Of a stretch of 64,000 nucleotides of DNA, positions 23,354 through 34,858 are shown piece after piece. Location: the NCBI GenBank assembly GCA_950097015.1, contig CATNEN010000038.1, positions 3,951,001 through 4,015,000 on the forward strand, in the 5' to 3' direction. Below the pieces are notes generated by a model, which worked only from the letters and a program-made list of their open reading frames with translations, did no database searches and was not told the DNA's origin. Numbering within the stretch: position 1 is the first letter of the stretch; every line of letters begins with the position of its first letter. Source of the stretch: Macrostomum hystrix. Its lineage: Eukaryota; Platyhelminthes; Macrostomidae. A program made the position numbers and the translations under genes.

Positions 23354-23935
23354 ACCGCGGTGATGCCAGCGCAGATGACCTAAAGAGCTAGATAGACTAA
23401 TATAATGCACACACACAATGCCCCGCCCTCAACTACCTGAGAAGTTTGCATCCCAGTCGCTGCTAGACCTGAACTCGGCGGCTTGTGTTAAAATAAGAGT
23501 CAAACAATACAACAACCGAAAAATACAAAATTACCCCGTCAGCGTGCCAGCTCCGTATACATCATACGGAGTCCATTTGATTTCAGTTTTTCTTCGCATG
23601 CCAGCCTCGAGATATATTGCTGAACATTGCCTGGCCTGGCAGAACGGGCACCGCTGCGGCATTTGAAGTTCATGCAGACCAGTCGGTCGCAGCAGGCGTG
23701 ATTGTACAGCATGTCTCCGAACCACGTGTAGCCGTATAATCTGTGCCAGTCCTCACCCGCTCCGCCGCATTTGCTGCCTCGAAAGAGAGATAGAGAGAGA
23801 TAGTGCACAATGGCCTCACAACTCTCAAGCTTAACTTAAAAAATTATACCATTGATTCTGCATGGTATCTGAATCATAAAAATATTACGCAGGATGACAT
23901 TGGGGACATCTCATCCCTCTCGGGGAATGAGATGA
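23354..23935. other. 3' flank of the small precursor gene
   Basis: No second gene is supported. A GTTAAAATAAGAG stretch near 23488 could serve as a weak poly(A) signal. Open frames here overlap on both strands. Confidence 0.3.
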
Positions 23936-23939
23936 GGTT

Positions 23940-24360
23940 AAGTTAAATGGGATCTGGATGAGATGGGATCTGGATGAGATGGGATCTGGATGAGATAGGA
24001 TCTGGATGAGATGGGATCTGGATGAGATGGGATCTGGATGAGATGGGATCTGGATGAGATGGGATCTGGATGAGATGGGATCTGGATGAGATGGGATCTG
24101 GATGAGATGGGATCAGGATGAGATGGGATCTGGATGAGATGGGATCTGGATGAGATGGGATCTGGATGAGATGGGATCTGGATGAGATGGGATCTGGATG
24201 AGATGGGATCTGGATGAGATGGGATCTGGATGAGATGGGATCTGGATGAGATGGGATCTGGATGAGATGGGATCTGGATGAGATGGGATCTGGATGAGAT
24301 GGGATCTGGATGAGATGGGATCTGGATGAGATGGGATCTGGAGATGGGATCTGGATCTGG
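23940..24360. repeat. 16-bp minisatellite (GATCTGGATGAGATGG)n
   Basis: About 25 nearly perfect copies. It is the same family as the inverted array at 19.68-19.82 kb, and it lies just upstream of the glutamine-rich gene. Confidence 0.92.
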
Positions 24361-24651
24361 ATCTGGATTTACTATATATTAGTTGACGTTAAATTAACAC
24401 AGCTAAAGTAAGAAATAAAGTTTTATTAGACCAAATATATTTTCACTTATAGCGGCCATAGACTATTTTGAATAACGGGCAAAGACAGTATTAGCTGCAA
24501 GGATAGACAATTAAGTCTAACTACAAAAAATTACTGAAAAGAGAAGTAAAAGCGGACAACGATTTAGTTTGTCTTATTCATTAGCATATATTCAGTAGAA
24601 TATAGCTGCAGAAGAGCGAATTCAAACAACATTTCTTTGCGAAACTTAGAA

Positions 24652-26739
24652 ATGAAGAGCTCCTCAAAGCCTCGCGCAGCGAAATTGAATAATGATTCGA
24701 GCGTGGCCAATGTGCTGACTTCTGTGAATGACCTCGTCCAAAACCTGGGCAGCGAAGATCGTCAGCAGAAAGCGGATACAAAGGTGAGATGACATTGGGA
24801 TGGAATGACATTGGGATGGAGTGATATTGTGATGGAGTGACATTGTAAAGGAGTGACATTGTGATGGAGTGACATTGTGAAGGAGTGACATTGGGATGGA
24901 GTGACAGTTGGATGGAGTGACATTGGGGTGGAGTGACATTGAGATGGAGTAACATTGGGATGGAGTGAAATTAAGGTGAACTGACATTTGAATGGAGTGA
25001 CATCCTGGCAGAGTGACGTTAGGAATGGCTAGAGCAATATTTATTCAGAGTGAAATCCCTCCCGTGACACTGATCAGCATCCGGAGCTGCCAGATGAATC
25101 TAAAGCCGCAGCGACTGCTGCCGCGGCCGCCGCAGCCGCGGAAATTGACAAGCAGCTCGATCGGCTGGATCGCCTGTTTGCAAAAGCGAACGAGCGTCGG
25201 CGTAAAAGGCGACACATTAGCCGTCTGACGCAGCAGCAGCAGCACCTGAAGAATGAATCAAGTAAAAGAAAATGCGAAGACTGCAATAGTAATACTGTAT
25301 TTAGCAAACGCACAGCAAGCAACTGCAATGCCTTAAATGTCTTTTCAATATCAGAAAGCTCTGATGTCACCATTGAAGATGTGAAAGACGGTGAGTTGAA
25401 AAATTAAAAATATGTACTCGTAATTGAAATACATGTCCCCGCTGCACGCGAACTTCTTAACCATTTTCTTAGCTCTTGTCAAGTGTAGTTTAAATACACT
25501 TTTATTAGGTACCGCACAAGAGCATCAGCAGCAGCAGCAGCAGCAGCAGCAGCATCAGCAGCAGCAGCAGCAGCAGGTACAGCAGGCGAGCAACAGTGCC
25601 AGTGGCAGCAAGATGGGCGTAATTACCGTCGAATTAAGCCGCGAGAACATCCCACTGGTCTCCAACAACGCCTCCGATGACAAGAAAAAACCAGACGCAC
25701 AGAAAAAATCTCCCGAGGAAGAAACACAGCGACTTCAAGACTTCGGGTACCTCAAAGATGGACTCAGTTCCGGCGGAGAAAAATCTGAGATGAATACAGA
25801 CTGCGGGTAAGCTGCTCCACATATTGGATGAAGCTTGGAGTGAGTGATGGAGTGACTCTTGCAGGATGGAGTGACTGTTGCAGGATGGAGTGACTGTTGC
25901 AGGATGGAGTGACTGTTGCAGGATGGAGTGACTGTTGCAGGATGGAGTGACTGTTGCAGGATGGAGTGACTGTTGCAGGATGGAGTGACTGTTGCAGGAT
26001 GGAGTGACTGTTGCAGGATGGAGTGACTGTTGCAGGATGGTGGGACTGTTGCAGGATGGTGGGACTGTTGCAGGATGGAGTGACTGTTACAGGATGGAGT
26101 GACTGTTGCAGGATGGAGTGACTCTTGCAGGATGGAGTGACTGTTGCAGGATGGAGTGACTCTTGCAGGATGGAGTGACTCTTGCAGGATGGAGTGACTG
26201 TTACAGGATGGAGTGACTGTTGCAGGATGGAGTGACTGTTGCAGGATGGAGTGACTCTTACAGGATGGAGTGACTGTTGTAGGATGGAGTGACTGTTGTA
26301 GGATGGAGTGACTCTAAGCTAGCTCGAACGATTGGCTCTATTCAGCAAAGCCGTGGAGCAAATTGAGCTAATGTTGAAGAGCCTCCAGCTGGCGACGGAC
26401 CACTTGGCTAAAAAAATGAAGCAGCAGCAACACAGGCAGCAGCAGCAACAAATGCTGAATATTTCCACGGACTGTTCCTGGGGTGGAAAGAACTCCGCTG
26501 GCCTCAAGGCTGAAATTCTGAAAGCCCAGGGCCGGGCTGCCTGCCTGCGCAGATGCCTACGAGCTGCCATACAGGGCACCGCCGTTAACGCACCCGGCGG
26601 CTGCGGAAGCGGTTCAAAAGCTGTCGAAGTTGGGTGCAGGCACCGAGGCACGGCCACGCATATGACTAGGGATCCCATTGTGGACATCAAGTGCAAGTTC
26701 GAGCGCAGCCTGCTGTACACCCGATACGATGTCAAGTGA
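24652..26739 (+). CDS. Glutamine-rich protein of unknown function, four exons
   Basis: Exons 24652-24783, 25078-25390, 25509-25806 and 26346-26739 join in frame by GT-AG splicing (phases 0, 1, 2) to give 378 residues ending DVK. No signal peptide is present. Exon 2 has an alanine tract, then an Arg-rich stretch (ERRRKRRHISRL). Exon 3 opens with a CAG-encoded polyglutamine tract of about 16 residues broken by His. Exon 4 has a helical segment (AVEQIELMLKSLQLATDHLAKK), a second Gln run and a Cys/Gly-rich tail. I recognise no family; the composition suggests a nuclear or cytoplasmic protein. Introns 1 and 3 consist largely of minisatellite. The acceptor CTCTATTCAG at 26345 was chosen because it alone gives the right phase. 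Confidence 0.6.
24785..25020. repeat. 16-bp minisatellite (GAGTGACATTGGGATG)n in intron 1
   Basis: About 14 diverged copies fill most of the first intron of the glutamine-rich gene. The core GGATGGAGTGAC is shared with the array in intron 3. Confidence 0.85.
25845..26312. repeat. 19-bp minisatellite (GATGGAGTGACTGTTGCAG)n in intron 3
   Basis: About 24 near-identical copies within the third intron. Every unit ends in TGTTGCAG followed by G, which resembles a splice acceptor. The array is therefore a row of potential decoy 3' splice sites upstream of the real one at 26345. Confidence 0.9.
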
Positions 26740-26814
26740 GTGGTTCGCACTGTTTACATGGGATCTGCATTGTGATCATTTGGGATGGCAAAGGTGAGAC
26801 GGGGTGGGGCGGGA

Positions 26815-27255
26815 TTAAATGGGTTTGAAATATATGGGATTGGATGAGATGGTAGGGATTCTATGAGATGGTATGATATGGGATTGGATTTGATGGGATG
26901 GGATTGGATTTGATGGGATGAGATGGGATTTGATAGGATGGGATCGGGTGTGATGGGATAGAATGGAATGGGATTGGATTTGATCGGATGAGATGGGATT
27001 TGATTGGATGGGTTTGGATTTGATGGGATAGGATGGGATGGGATTTGATTGGATGGGGTTGGATTTGATGGGATGGGATGGGATTTGATTGGATAGGATA
27101 TGATTTGATAGGATGGGATGGGATGGGATGGGATGGGATGGGATGGGATGGGATGGGATTTGATTTGATTGGATGGGATGGGATGGGATGGAATGGGATT
27201 GGATGGAAGGGGAAGAGATGGAATGTGATGGGGTGGGGTGAGATGACATGTTATT
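26815..27255. repeat. GGGATTTGATTGGATG-type minisatellite
   Basis: Irregular array of GGGAT(TT)GAT / GGATG motifs with a pure (GGGAT)-like core near 27112-27160. It sits just 3' of the glutamine-rich gene. Confidence 0.85.
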
Positions 27256-27259
27256 GGAA

Positions 27260-28090
27260 GGATGGGATGGGAAAATCAAAGCTGTTTTTAGATGAGCCCG
27301 TTATAGTGAATGAAATAATTGGAATCTAAATGAATGTCCGAATTCTCATTGAAACTGCAGTTGGCCATTCCTGCACATCATCGCTCCCGGTGCTCCCAAC
27401 TTTGATAAAGAGGATTTCTGTTGCAACGAGTAATAAACGGGATTTTTCTACGGTTGAGTTTTTTGTTCTGAAAAAAGCTGTGCATGGCGAGCCAAAGTTA
27501 TTGCTGTGCAGAATGGAAGGCATTATTGTAGCCAGTTCCCCATAATAGAAGATAATCTGGATCAGTAATCCCTGAAATACAGTAGGGACATTCTGTTGCA
27601 TTTTGGTTAAAAATATAACTTCGTCTAAATGAAATCGTAATCGAAGTGCCTCTTGTTCGTTTTGATTGTCAGCAACAGGGCTCAAATGTCCAAATAATTA
27701 CTTCGACTCGTGTTTGTCTTCTTTAATTTGAAAATGTTTTCCATGGACTCATTGTGCTTTTTCGTTATTCGAATTATTGAATTAGCTCGTAAAAAGTGAA
27801 CGAAACACAGCAACAACTTTATATATATTTAACATGAGTAATATGAAAGGTACTATGCGACAAAAATTAGTACGTTGAAAGTAATGCACTCATAAACTAG
27901 CGTTTATTTATTTCGTCATTACGATTGCGCTCTGATGAACTTCTGCGTATGTGTAGTAGAGAAGCAAATTCTAAGTACATTTTGTCAAATGAATAAAAGG
28001 ATTTGGCCTTAACAGTGCGAGTTAAAAACTGCCTGGCAAGACTCCAAACGTTAAAGAACTAACTGAATTCCTAAATCACTATCTTCGGCC
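27260..28090. other. Intergenic, no gene recognised
   Basis: The plus and minus open frames at 27326-27685 overlap each other and show no supporting domain or splice structure. Confidence 0.3.
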
Positions 28091-28094
28091 GGAC

Positions 28095-28590
28095 CGTCAC
28101 TTGTTTGACAGCAGCGTCTCTTGTTTGACAAGAGCGTCACCTTGTTCGACAGGAGCGTCACCTTGTTCGACAGGAGCGTCTCTTGTTTGACAAGAGCGTC
28201 ACCTTGTTCGACAGGAGCATCTCTTGTTCGACAGGAGCATCTCTTGTTCGACAGGAGCGTCACTTGTTCGACAGGAGCATCTCTTGTTCGACAGGAGCAT
28301 CTCTTGTTCGACAGGAGCATCTCTTGTTCGACAGGAGCGTCACTTGTTCGACAGGAGCGTCACCTTGTTCGACAGGAGCATCTCTTGTTCGACAGGAGCA
28401 TCTCTTGTTCGACAGGAGCATCTCTTGTTCGACAGGAGCGTCACTTGTTCGACAGGAGCGTCACTTGTTCGACAGGAGCGTCACTTGTTCGACAGGAGCG
28501 TCACTTGTTCGACAGGAGCATCTCTTGTTCGACAGGAGCGTCTCTTGTTCGACAGGAGCGTCACCTGCTTGACAGGAGCGTCTGGTGCGA
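28095..28590. repeat. 20-bp minisatellite (CTTGTTCGACAGGAGCATCT)n
   Basis: About 24 copies. Occasional 21-bp units rotate the reading frame, which is why three overlapping long plus-strand frames appear. I do not treat them as genes. Confidence 0.9.
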
Positions 28591-28719
28591 CACAAGAACA
28601 ACACCTAAACATCGGTTTGCCAATAGAATGTTGCAAAAATACGTTCTATTTTAGTCCAAAAATGCTACAATGGTGATTTTACAGATTTTAGTGAGGGTGC
28701 AGTCCTCGGAGCCTCCGAG

Positions 28720-28970
28720 TTAGAGGCTGCACTCGCTGCCGACGTAAAATCGAATCGATCTGGCGGTGCCAGACCCGACGCTCTGTCTGTCAGCCTCAGC
28801 CGTCTCCTCAAACCAGCTGTCGGTGCGAACGCCGACATTTGAATCGTTCAAAGTGCCGCTCTTCCTCTGCTTGTCCTGGGCTGCGAACCTGTCGCCGCTA
28901 TAGGGGACGAAAACGAAGCTGCTGGCGCATTCCAGGGGTCCGCGGAGTGCGCCATCCGAGATAACGGAGA
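28720..28970 (-). CDS. Possible terminal exon, unknown product
   Basis: On the minus strand an acceptor-like CCGATTTCAG is followed by 82 open codons ending in TAA or TAG after SECSL. Third-position GC is higher than in the surrounding repeats. The product is polar, without a membrane segment or recognised domain. Its phase (1) differs from the exon just upstream at 29.2-29.5 kb, which itself ends in a stop, so it is not simply the next exon of that gene. Confidence 0.25.
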
Positions 28971-29034
28971 CTGAAATCGGCAGAAGCGGACAGGAGGTTG
29001 GTTGTAAGCCTGTCAGATATCCTGAACATCTATT

Positions 29035-29165
29035 TGAAATCATGTTGAACAATCTGAAATCCTGTACATCAATCTGACATCCTGAACATCAATCTGAAAT
29101 CCTGTACATCAATCTGGCATCCTGTCTAACAATATGAAATCCTGTCTATTAATTAGACACCCTGT
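29035..29165. repeat. 20-bp minisatellite (AATCTGAAATCCTGTACATC)n
   Basis: Six to seven diverged copies between the two minus-strand candidate exons. Confidence 0.75.
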
Positions 29166-29183
29166 CGTGATACAGAATGTAAT

Positions 29184-29472
29184 TCAAAACCATCGGCTAA
29201 TAACTAAAGGCTCACTGGAGTTGTCTGAAGTGCAGACCTCCAAGCTCGAACTCGATCTTCTCATGTTGAGTCTCGCTGGACGGTCGCTGCAGAAGCAGCA
29301 GCTAAAGCAGTGAGTCTGTGCTCTGGTCGGCCTGCCACAGTCTGACACCTGCAGCTCTGACCCATCGAATTGCTGCTTTCGTCTGCTACGAAAGTGGTGC
29401 ACAATGGCTATGGTTAGCAGAACAGCAAATAGAATGGAGCCCAGAGTTACAGTTGCCAGGAATGTCAGGGAC
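29184..29472 (-). CDS. Terminal exon of a single-pass membrane protein (partial)
   Basis: On the minus strand an acceptor (GTGGCATTGCAG) opens a phase-2 exon encoding about 95 residues to a TGA at 29184. It starts SLTFLATVTLG and continues through a 23-residue hydrophobic segment (to LLTIAIVHHF). A stop-transfer RSRRK follows, then a Ser/Cys-rich tail (CFSCCFCSDRP; MRRSSSSLE) ending in RWF. This is the layout of a type I membrane protein's transmembrane and short cytoplasmic part. The extracellular exons should lie to the right (above 29490), but I could not identify them. Confidence 0.45.
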
Positions 29473-29499
29473 CTGCAATGCCACACAGTGTTATGTGAA

Positions 29500-30520
29500 A
29501 CAGCAGTATAAACAGTAGAAGGACCACGGGGGTATTGCTAATCCCAATCACAGAACATCGGCATCGTCGATATATTCAACGATTCTAATCGGCATGTCTG
29601 GTGGCAAAAGCCACCAATATAGGCAAAAGAATTGTTGACGAAGTTTTGTCGTATAATCATGTCGGCTATTATTGTTGACCACATTGTATTGACTAGATTG
29701 TTAATTTATACACTTCAGAACAAATACGCATTCACCAAAGAGGTTTATACATAGCAATGTTATTTGTCTTCTTCACCAGGGCCTTCGACAAGAATCGCTG
29801 AATATCTCGTCGATGCCGACTCTCGGACGGCTTTAAAAGTTTGCTCATCGTAAATGGCGGAAAATCGAATCCATAAGGTGGACTTTCACGAAAATCGGTC
29901 ATTCGGTTTGAAAGCTATCGTGAAGTGCGGCTTTAGACGACTGTGAAGCTGTACTCAGTGAAATTGCACCAATCAATTAACTTACTCAACAGTTCCGCTG
30001 TCCATCGGAGTAAGTAAGTAGAAATACTTTGACAGTTGTTAGTATGCTAATTTAAAATACTCAGGTTAAAAGCTGGGGCCATTGAAGAGCGAAATAGACA
30101 TGAGTATATATATATATGCGAATTGCCGAGGCCACCAGCTTTGCCTCAAACTGTGAAGATTTCTGCGCTGAGCGAATAAACAAGCGCGCCTTGTCATTGT
30201 ATGCGTGCACAAAATGCGGCGTACAGCGAAACAGTTCAATTCAAAGCCTTGTTTACTAAGCTAGTGCCTATTTTTAGCTGCAGGTGACCCAGCAATGGGA
30301 AACTGGTGGTGTGTGCTGTGTTTATTTGACATATGAAACACTCGCCTTAGCTAGCATCAGAATAAACATACTTCATTCGATTAATAAACATTTACAAAAC
30401 AATCATAGTCTTGTATTTCCTATTACGCGGTGTTTACTAACAATTTAGTTATACGGCGCTGAACGCTGAAAAACTGCAAACAAAATGCTATTGACTACAA
30501 CAGCATTTTGTAGCTGTGAC
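29500..30520. other. Intergenic or intronic, nothing recognised
   Basis: AT-rich sequence without tandem arrays. A short (TA)n run occurs near 30104-30117. Upstream exons of the minus-strand membrane protein could lie here unrecognised. Confidence 0.3.
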
Positions 30521-30552
30521 TAGAACAGTGAGGAGTGCCCTTTCTGCCTCTC

Positions 30553-30780
30553 CCTGTAGAGCATGCGGATCATTTCACTTGGGACTGCCCCGCCTTTACT
30601 CAGGACAAGCTCAAATAACTCGCCAAAAACCCAGACCTCTCTGATGGATTCTCCAGAGGAGGACCGCGCTGTGGACGCCGGATCCCCCTGCGGATCCCCT
30701 GCGCGACACCGCAGCTTCTGTTGCCCGTTGTCGCCAATGGCTAGCGGAATGGACGGCGACGCCTGCGTCCGGAAGATGCT
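30553..30780 (+). pseudogene. Tiny LINE C-terminal remnant
   Basis: The frame EHADHFTWDCPAFTQDKL matches the H-x(4)-C zinc-knuckle tail of LINE ORF2 proteins (compare TRHFLLDCPRW at 16.6 kb). Stops follow soon after. The GC-rich composition also fits the LINE fragments elsewhere in the window. Confidence 0.45.
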
Positions 30781-30784
30781 AAGT

Positions 30785-31330
30785 GAAAGCTGTGACTAGA
30801 ATCGGATCAGTAGCTGTGACTAGAATCGGATCAGTAGCTGTGACTTGAATCGGATCAGTAGCCGTGACTTGAATCGGATCAGTAGCTGTGACTAGAATCG
30901 GATCAGTAGCTGTGACTTGAATCGGATCAGTAGCCGTGACTAGAATGAAGCTGTCACTGTGACTAGAATCGGATCAGTAGCCGTGACTAGAATGAAGCTG
31001 TCACTGTGACTAGAATCGGATCAGTAGCTGTGACTAGAATCGGATCAGTAGCCGTGACTAGAATCGGATCAGTAGCCGTGACTAGAATCGGATCAGTAGC
31101 CGTGACTAGAATCGGATCAGTAGCCGTGACTAGAATCGGATCAGTAGCCGTGACTAGAATCGGATCAGTAGCCGTGACTAGAATCGGATCAGTAGCCGTG
31201 ACTAGAATCGGATCAGTAGCCGTGACTAGAATCGGATCAGTAGCCGTGACTAGAATCGGATCAGTAACCGTGACTAGAATCGGATCAGTAGCTGTGACTA
31301 GAAGCAAGTCAAGAGCCGTGACTATTGCAA
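30785..31330. repeat. 24-bp minisatellite (GTGACTAGAATCGGATCAGTAGCC)n
   Basis: About 22 copies. The eight-codon unit leaves stop-free frames on both strands (TRIGSVAV on plus, ATDPILVT on minus), which are by-products of the repeat. Confidence 0.9.
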
Positions 31331-31339
31331 TGTAAAGTA

Positions 31340-32150
31340 AAAATAATGCTGACTAGGTATTGCGGATTACATTGCACAAGCAAAATAACACCGTTGTGAG
31401 TGTATAACTAGCATATTGCTAGTCTGATCCGGTTTCAGTCTCAAATTTTTGACGCGATTGATTGCAAAAAATCTAAAATTGCAACTTCAGCAGCATTGCT
31501 CAATCAACAACTAACAGCTGCTACTCAAGGGGGTGTGTCCTCAACCAGTGTGATTTGCGAAAATATATTTTATCAAAAACGATAAAAGAGAAATTCTTAA
31601 CAGATCTGAATCTTCTCTTTATCATTGAACTGAAATTTGCCAAATCTAATTCGGTTTACCCAATTCAATTCAGAGCTGCACTTTCTCAGAAAAATTCCCA
31701 CTTGTCAGTTCTCAAAACTGAGAAGATTGCCTGCGTGTGTTTCTGCTATAGCTATTCTTCTATTGTTCTTCGCAGTGTCCAAGCAAAAGAGAAAATTCTT
31801 GGGCCGATCATTTAGCAACTCTGGAAACTTGATATACCATGTGAGTTCAAGAATTTTCACTGCCAAACTCGGAGAAAGCTTTTTTTTAACTTTCCGAGGG
31901 CTTACTCTTTGCGAGGTTTTCTCAAGAAATCAGAAGCGCTTGTTCCACAAGGCTGAACGGTTGTGGGTGTGGGCGCTAGTGTTGTTTTGTCATGTTTGCG
32001 CTGACCTGCGCCAGTGACGGGGAGATCAGGGAGAGCCGGATCGGATGCCAGGCTGACTGAGGCTTGCGCAGAAATTGCTGATGCGCTGCGTAGCAGGGTA
32101 TCGTACGCTTTGCAGCTGACACCACCGGGATCTGATTCCACAGCTCAGCA
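31340..32150. other. Upstream flank of the giant gene
   Basis: No gene is supported. The open frames 31555-31815 and 31637-32017 overlap in different frames and lack splice or domain evidence. Confidence 0.3.
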
Positions 32151-32160
32151 GATTTCGCCT

Positions 32161-32167
32161 TATAAAT
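32161..32167 (+). promoter_or_regulatory. TATA box of the giant gene
   Basis: TATAAAT in CGCCTTATAAATTTCGGGC. Transcription would start near 32190. A 5'-leader exon then ends at a donor at 32285 (TCGGTGAGT), and a leader intron runs to the acceptor TTTTTTAG at 32518, nine bases before the start codon. Confidence 0.55.
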
Positions 32168-32527
32168 TTCGGGCTGCAGAATGAAGCGTCGAATTGCCTG
32201 ACTCGACCATTTCAGTCGTCTACTAAGCCAGTTTTTTTACTGATTTCATTTTTGTCAAATCAAACGCAAGATCTGCGCGTATCGGTGAGTTATTCAAGCT
32301 TATAAAACTTTATCGATGCCTTACATTTTTTCTAGGACACGTTTTGTGTCCTGACCCAACGATTTTGGGCACGATTTTGGATGGCAAGTTGAGCATGCCC
32401 ATTTATTTAAACATATAGTTAGGCCTAACGTCCATTTGATTTCGCACCTGCTAACGAATCGCTGTGCACCTACCAGCGCCTAAAAAATTAACTCACCTGT
32501 TAATAATTGCTTTTTTAGAGAAGCAAG

Positions 32528-34858
32528 ATGCGTCTCGCGCTGCTTCTGTTTAGCGCGGCTCTTTGCATCGCCGTCTTCAACCAGGGCGTCGACGCTAATC
32601 GGAATCGCAGGTGAGTTGCGTTCTAAGTACAAGTTCGAAATAATGAGACACGTAAATAACGAGAAGAGAGAACTGCTTAGTGTTGCACAACACTCAGACA
32701 AAATGATTCTCTTTTTAGTAAGATCAAACCCTCTTTCATCTTTCTTCGCAGAAGTATGGACCGCTGCCTAAGTCGCATGCGCAGCAGCATGTCTAAGCTC
32801 CGCAGTCTTAGCTCTAGCCGCAATCGTCGCGTGGCAGCAATGAGCGGCAGCAGGGCTCGGTCTAACTGGGCCCGCAGCATGAGAGTCCGTCGGGTGACTC
32901 GCGCCGCTCGCAACTATCAGATCACGCGAGTGAGCCGACGAGTCACCGTCAGGCGGTTCGGAGCTCGCAAGGTGCAACGGTACGGAGCGTACTCGCGAGC
33001 GACCTGCAGAGCGCTTGTGAGGCGCGTTGCAAAGCGCTCCTCCTACTCGATCTGCAAGCAGTCGAGTCCCCGCTTTGTCTCCTGCACTAGACGGCTCTAC
33101 ATGCGTTGCCCCAAGGGCTACTCGCTTCGGGGCAACATGGCCATGCGGGTCTACTGTCCGAAGCCGTACATACGTCGTGGCGCGACCTGCGTCCGCTACC
33201 GACGAGTTGTGGCTCGCCGAATGGCGTGTCCGCGCGGCTTCACCCGCTACGGCAGCCGCTGCGTGCAGCGTCTGAGCTTAACTTGCGCCGCCGGCTATCG
33301 CGTCTACAAAGGCCGATGCCACCTAGTCAAGTGCCCAACGGGCTATTCCAAGATTGGCAACAGCTGCCGCAAGAGCTGCAGACAAGGCTTCACAATGCGA
33401 GGCTCCATGTGCGTCCGTGTTCGGTACCGATGTCCAAGGAATTTCTATCTGCAAGGCGATCAATGCGTGCGCTATCGCTCGGGATTTGCCAGGTTAGATA
33501 GATTAGTTTTTTTTAAACTTTATCATGTCTAAGTATCACGTTTTACCTACGAGCTTATTTCCAGTTTTGCTTCGATTTATCCTAGTAGCTCCTGAGATTT
33601 TTTATTGCGATATCACCAACTCCAGATGCCGATCGGGCTATCACAGAAAAGGAGATAAGTGCATTCGCACTCTGAAATCCTGTCCACTCAACTACAAGCT
33701 GCAAGGCAAGCGCTGCGTTCTCACCTGCCCAAGCGGTCGCATACCCAGGCGCTCTAGAGATGGTCGTGTTCGCTGTGTGGTTATTATTTCCCGATGCCCA
33801 GTTGGCTACAAGATGAAGCGAATCAAAACACGCCAGGGCTTCAGGTAAGCTTCAGACAGTTAAAAAATTCGTCCCTATAAAAATAACAAGGTTTGATGGT
33901 CGAGTTTCTGAATTTTCACTTCCCACACGCAGGATCCAGTGCACAATGAATGGCGGTAGCTGTGTCAATGGTTTCCGCAAGGTGCGTCGCTACAAACGTG
34001 GCTACGCCTGCGTGAGAATCGCCTGCCCAAAGAACTACGCGAAGCGCGGCAGCTCTTGCGTATACCGATTTCGAATGCGCCGACGCTGCCCTACTGGATA
34101 CACGCTGAATGGAGCCACATGCCAGCGCCTCCGATGCCCAGACGGCTATATCCGACGCGGCAGCCGTTGCACTTACGCCAGATGCCCAAACGGCTACAAG
34201 CGAGCTGGTCGTATGTGCGTCAGGACGCGTTTCGTTGGAAGCTGCCCGTCAGGCTGGGCGCGGCATGGCAGGCTGTGCCGACGTCTGCTCTGCCCTGCCG
34301 GCTACCGAAAGGTTGGCCAGTACTGCATGAGTGAGTCCCAGTGCACTGTTGTCGATCATTTGATTACTGAAATACAAACCTGAAAGAAAAAACTAAGGAA
34401 TCCAAAGAACTTTCTACTTTAAAGGCAGGGTTTCAACTATTTTTCATGAAACTTACTCACTGCTGCAATTTAGACAACTCCTGTCCACCTGGCTTTGTCA
34501 GACGCCGTGGCATGTGCGTAAGAAGTAAGTCTAATCAGATCATTAGGTTCTTATCTGTTTACTTTTAGCCTTAAATATAACTGAAATTACTATTTCATTA
34601 CCAAAACCTGCAGCTCATTGCACACCAGGATACAAGAAAATTGGAAAGCTTTGCATTCGTAAGTACCTCCTTAAGAATGAACCAAATAATCTACAACAAC
34701 TGCTTTTGCCACCATTAACGAAAATAGTTGTGACCACGCAAAACTTTGAAAATATACGGCAGGTGACTGCCCCGCTGGAACCAAGACTTCTGGTCGCTTC
34801 TGTGTAAAGATGAGGTGTCCGAAACGATTCAAGCGAGTAGGAAAGAGCTGTGTGCGAG
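32528..34858 (+). other. Giant protein exons 1-7: signal peptide, basic region, CP-GY modules
   Basis: Exons 32528-32610, 32752-33492, 33626-33844, 33933-34330, 34474-34524, 34614-34658, 34763-34858 (residues about 1-544). Exon 1 encodes MRLALLLFSAALCIAVFNQG, a signal peptide ending near VDA. Exon 2 begins with a Ser/Arg-rich stretch. A chain of modules of about 18-25 residues then follows the pattern C-P-x-G-[YF]-x-x-x-G-x-x-C-[VIR], for example CPRGFTRYGSRCV, CPTGYSKIGNSC and CPDGYIRRGSRC. Exons 5 and 6 each encode exactly one module with phase-1 borders. I know no named domain for this short motif; it loosely recalls GCC2/GCC3-like repeats. Confidence 0.8.

Noticed and set aside
28121-28676. 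Three overlapping frames with repeated STGASLVRQE/LFDRS
   Set aside because: The 20-bp minisatellite with occasional 21-bp units produces stop-free reading in all frames.
30987-31335. Octapeptide-repeat frames TRIGSVAV and ATDPILVT
   Set aside because: Both arise from the same 24-bp tandem repeat on opposite strands; neither has flanking coding context.
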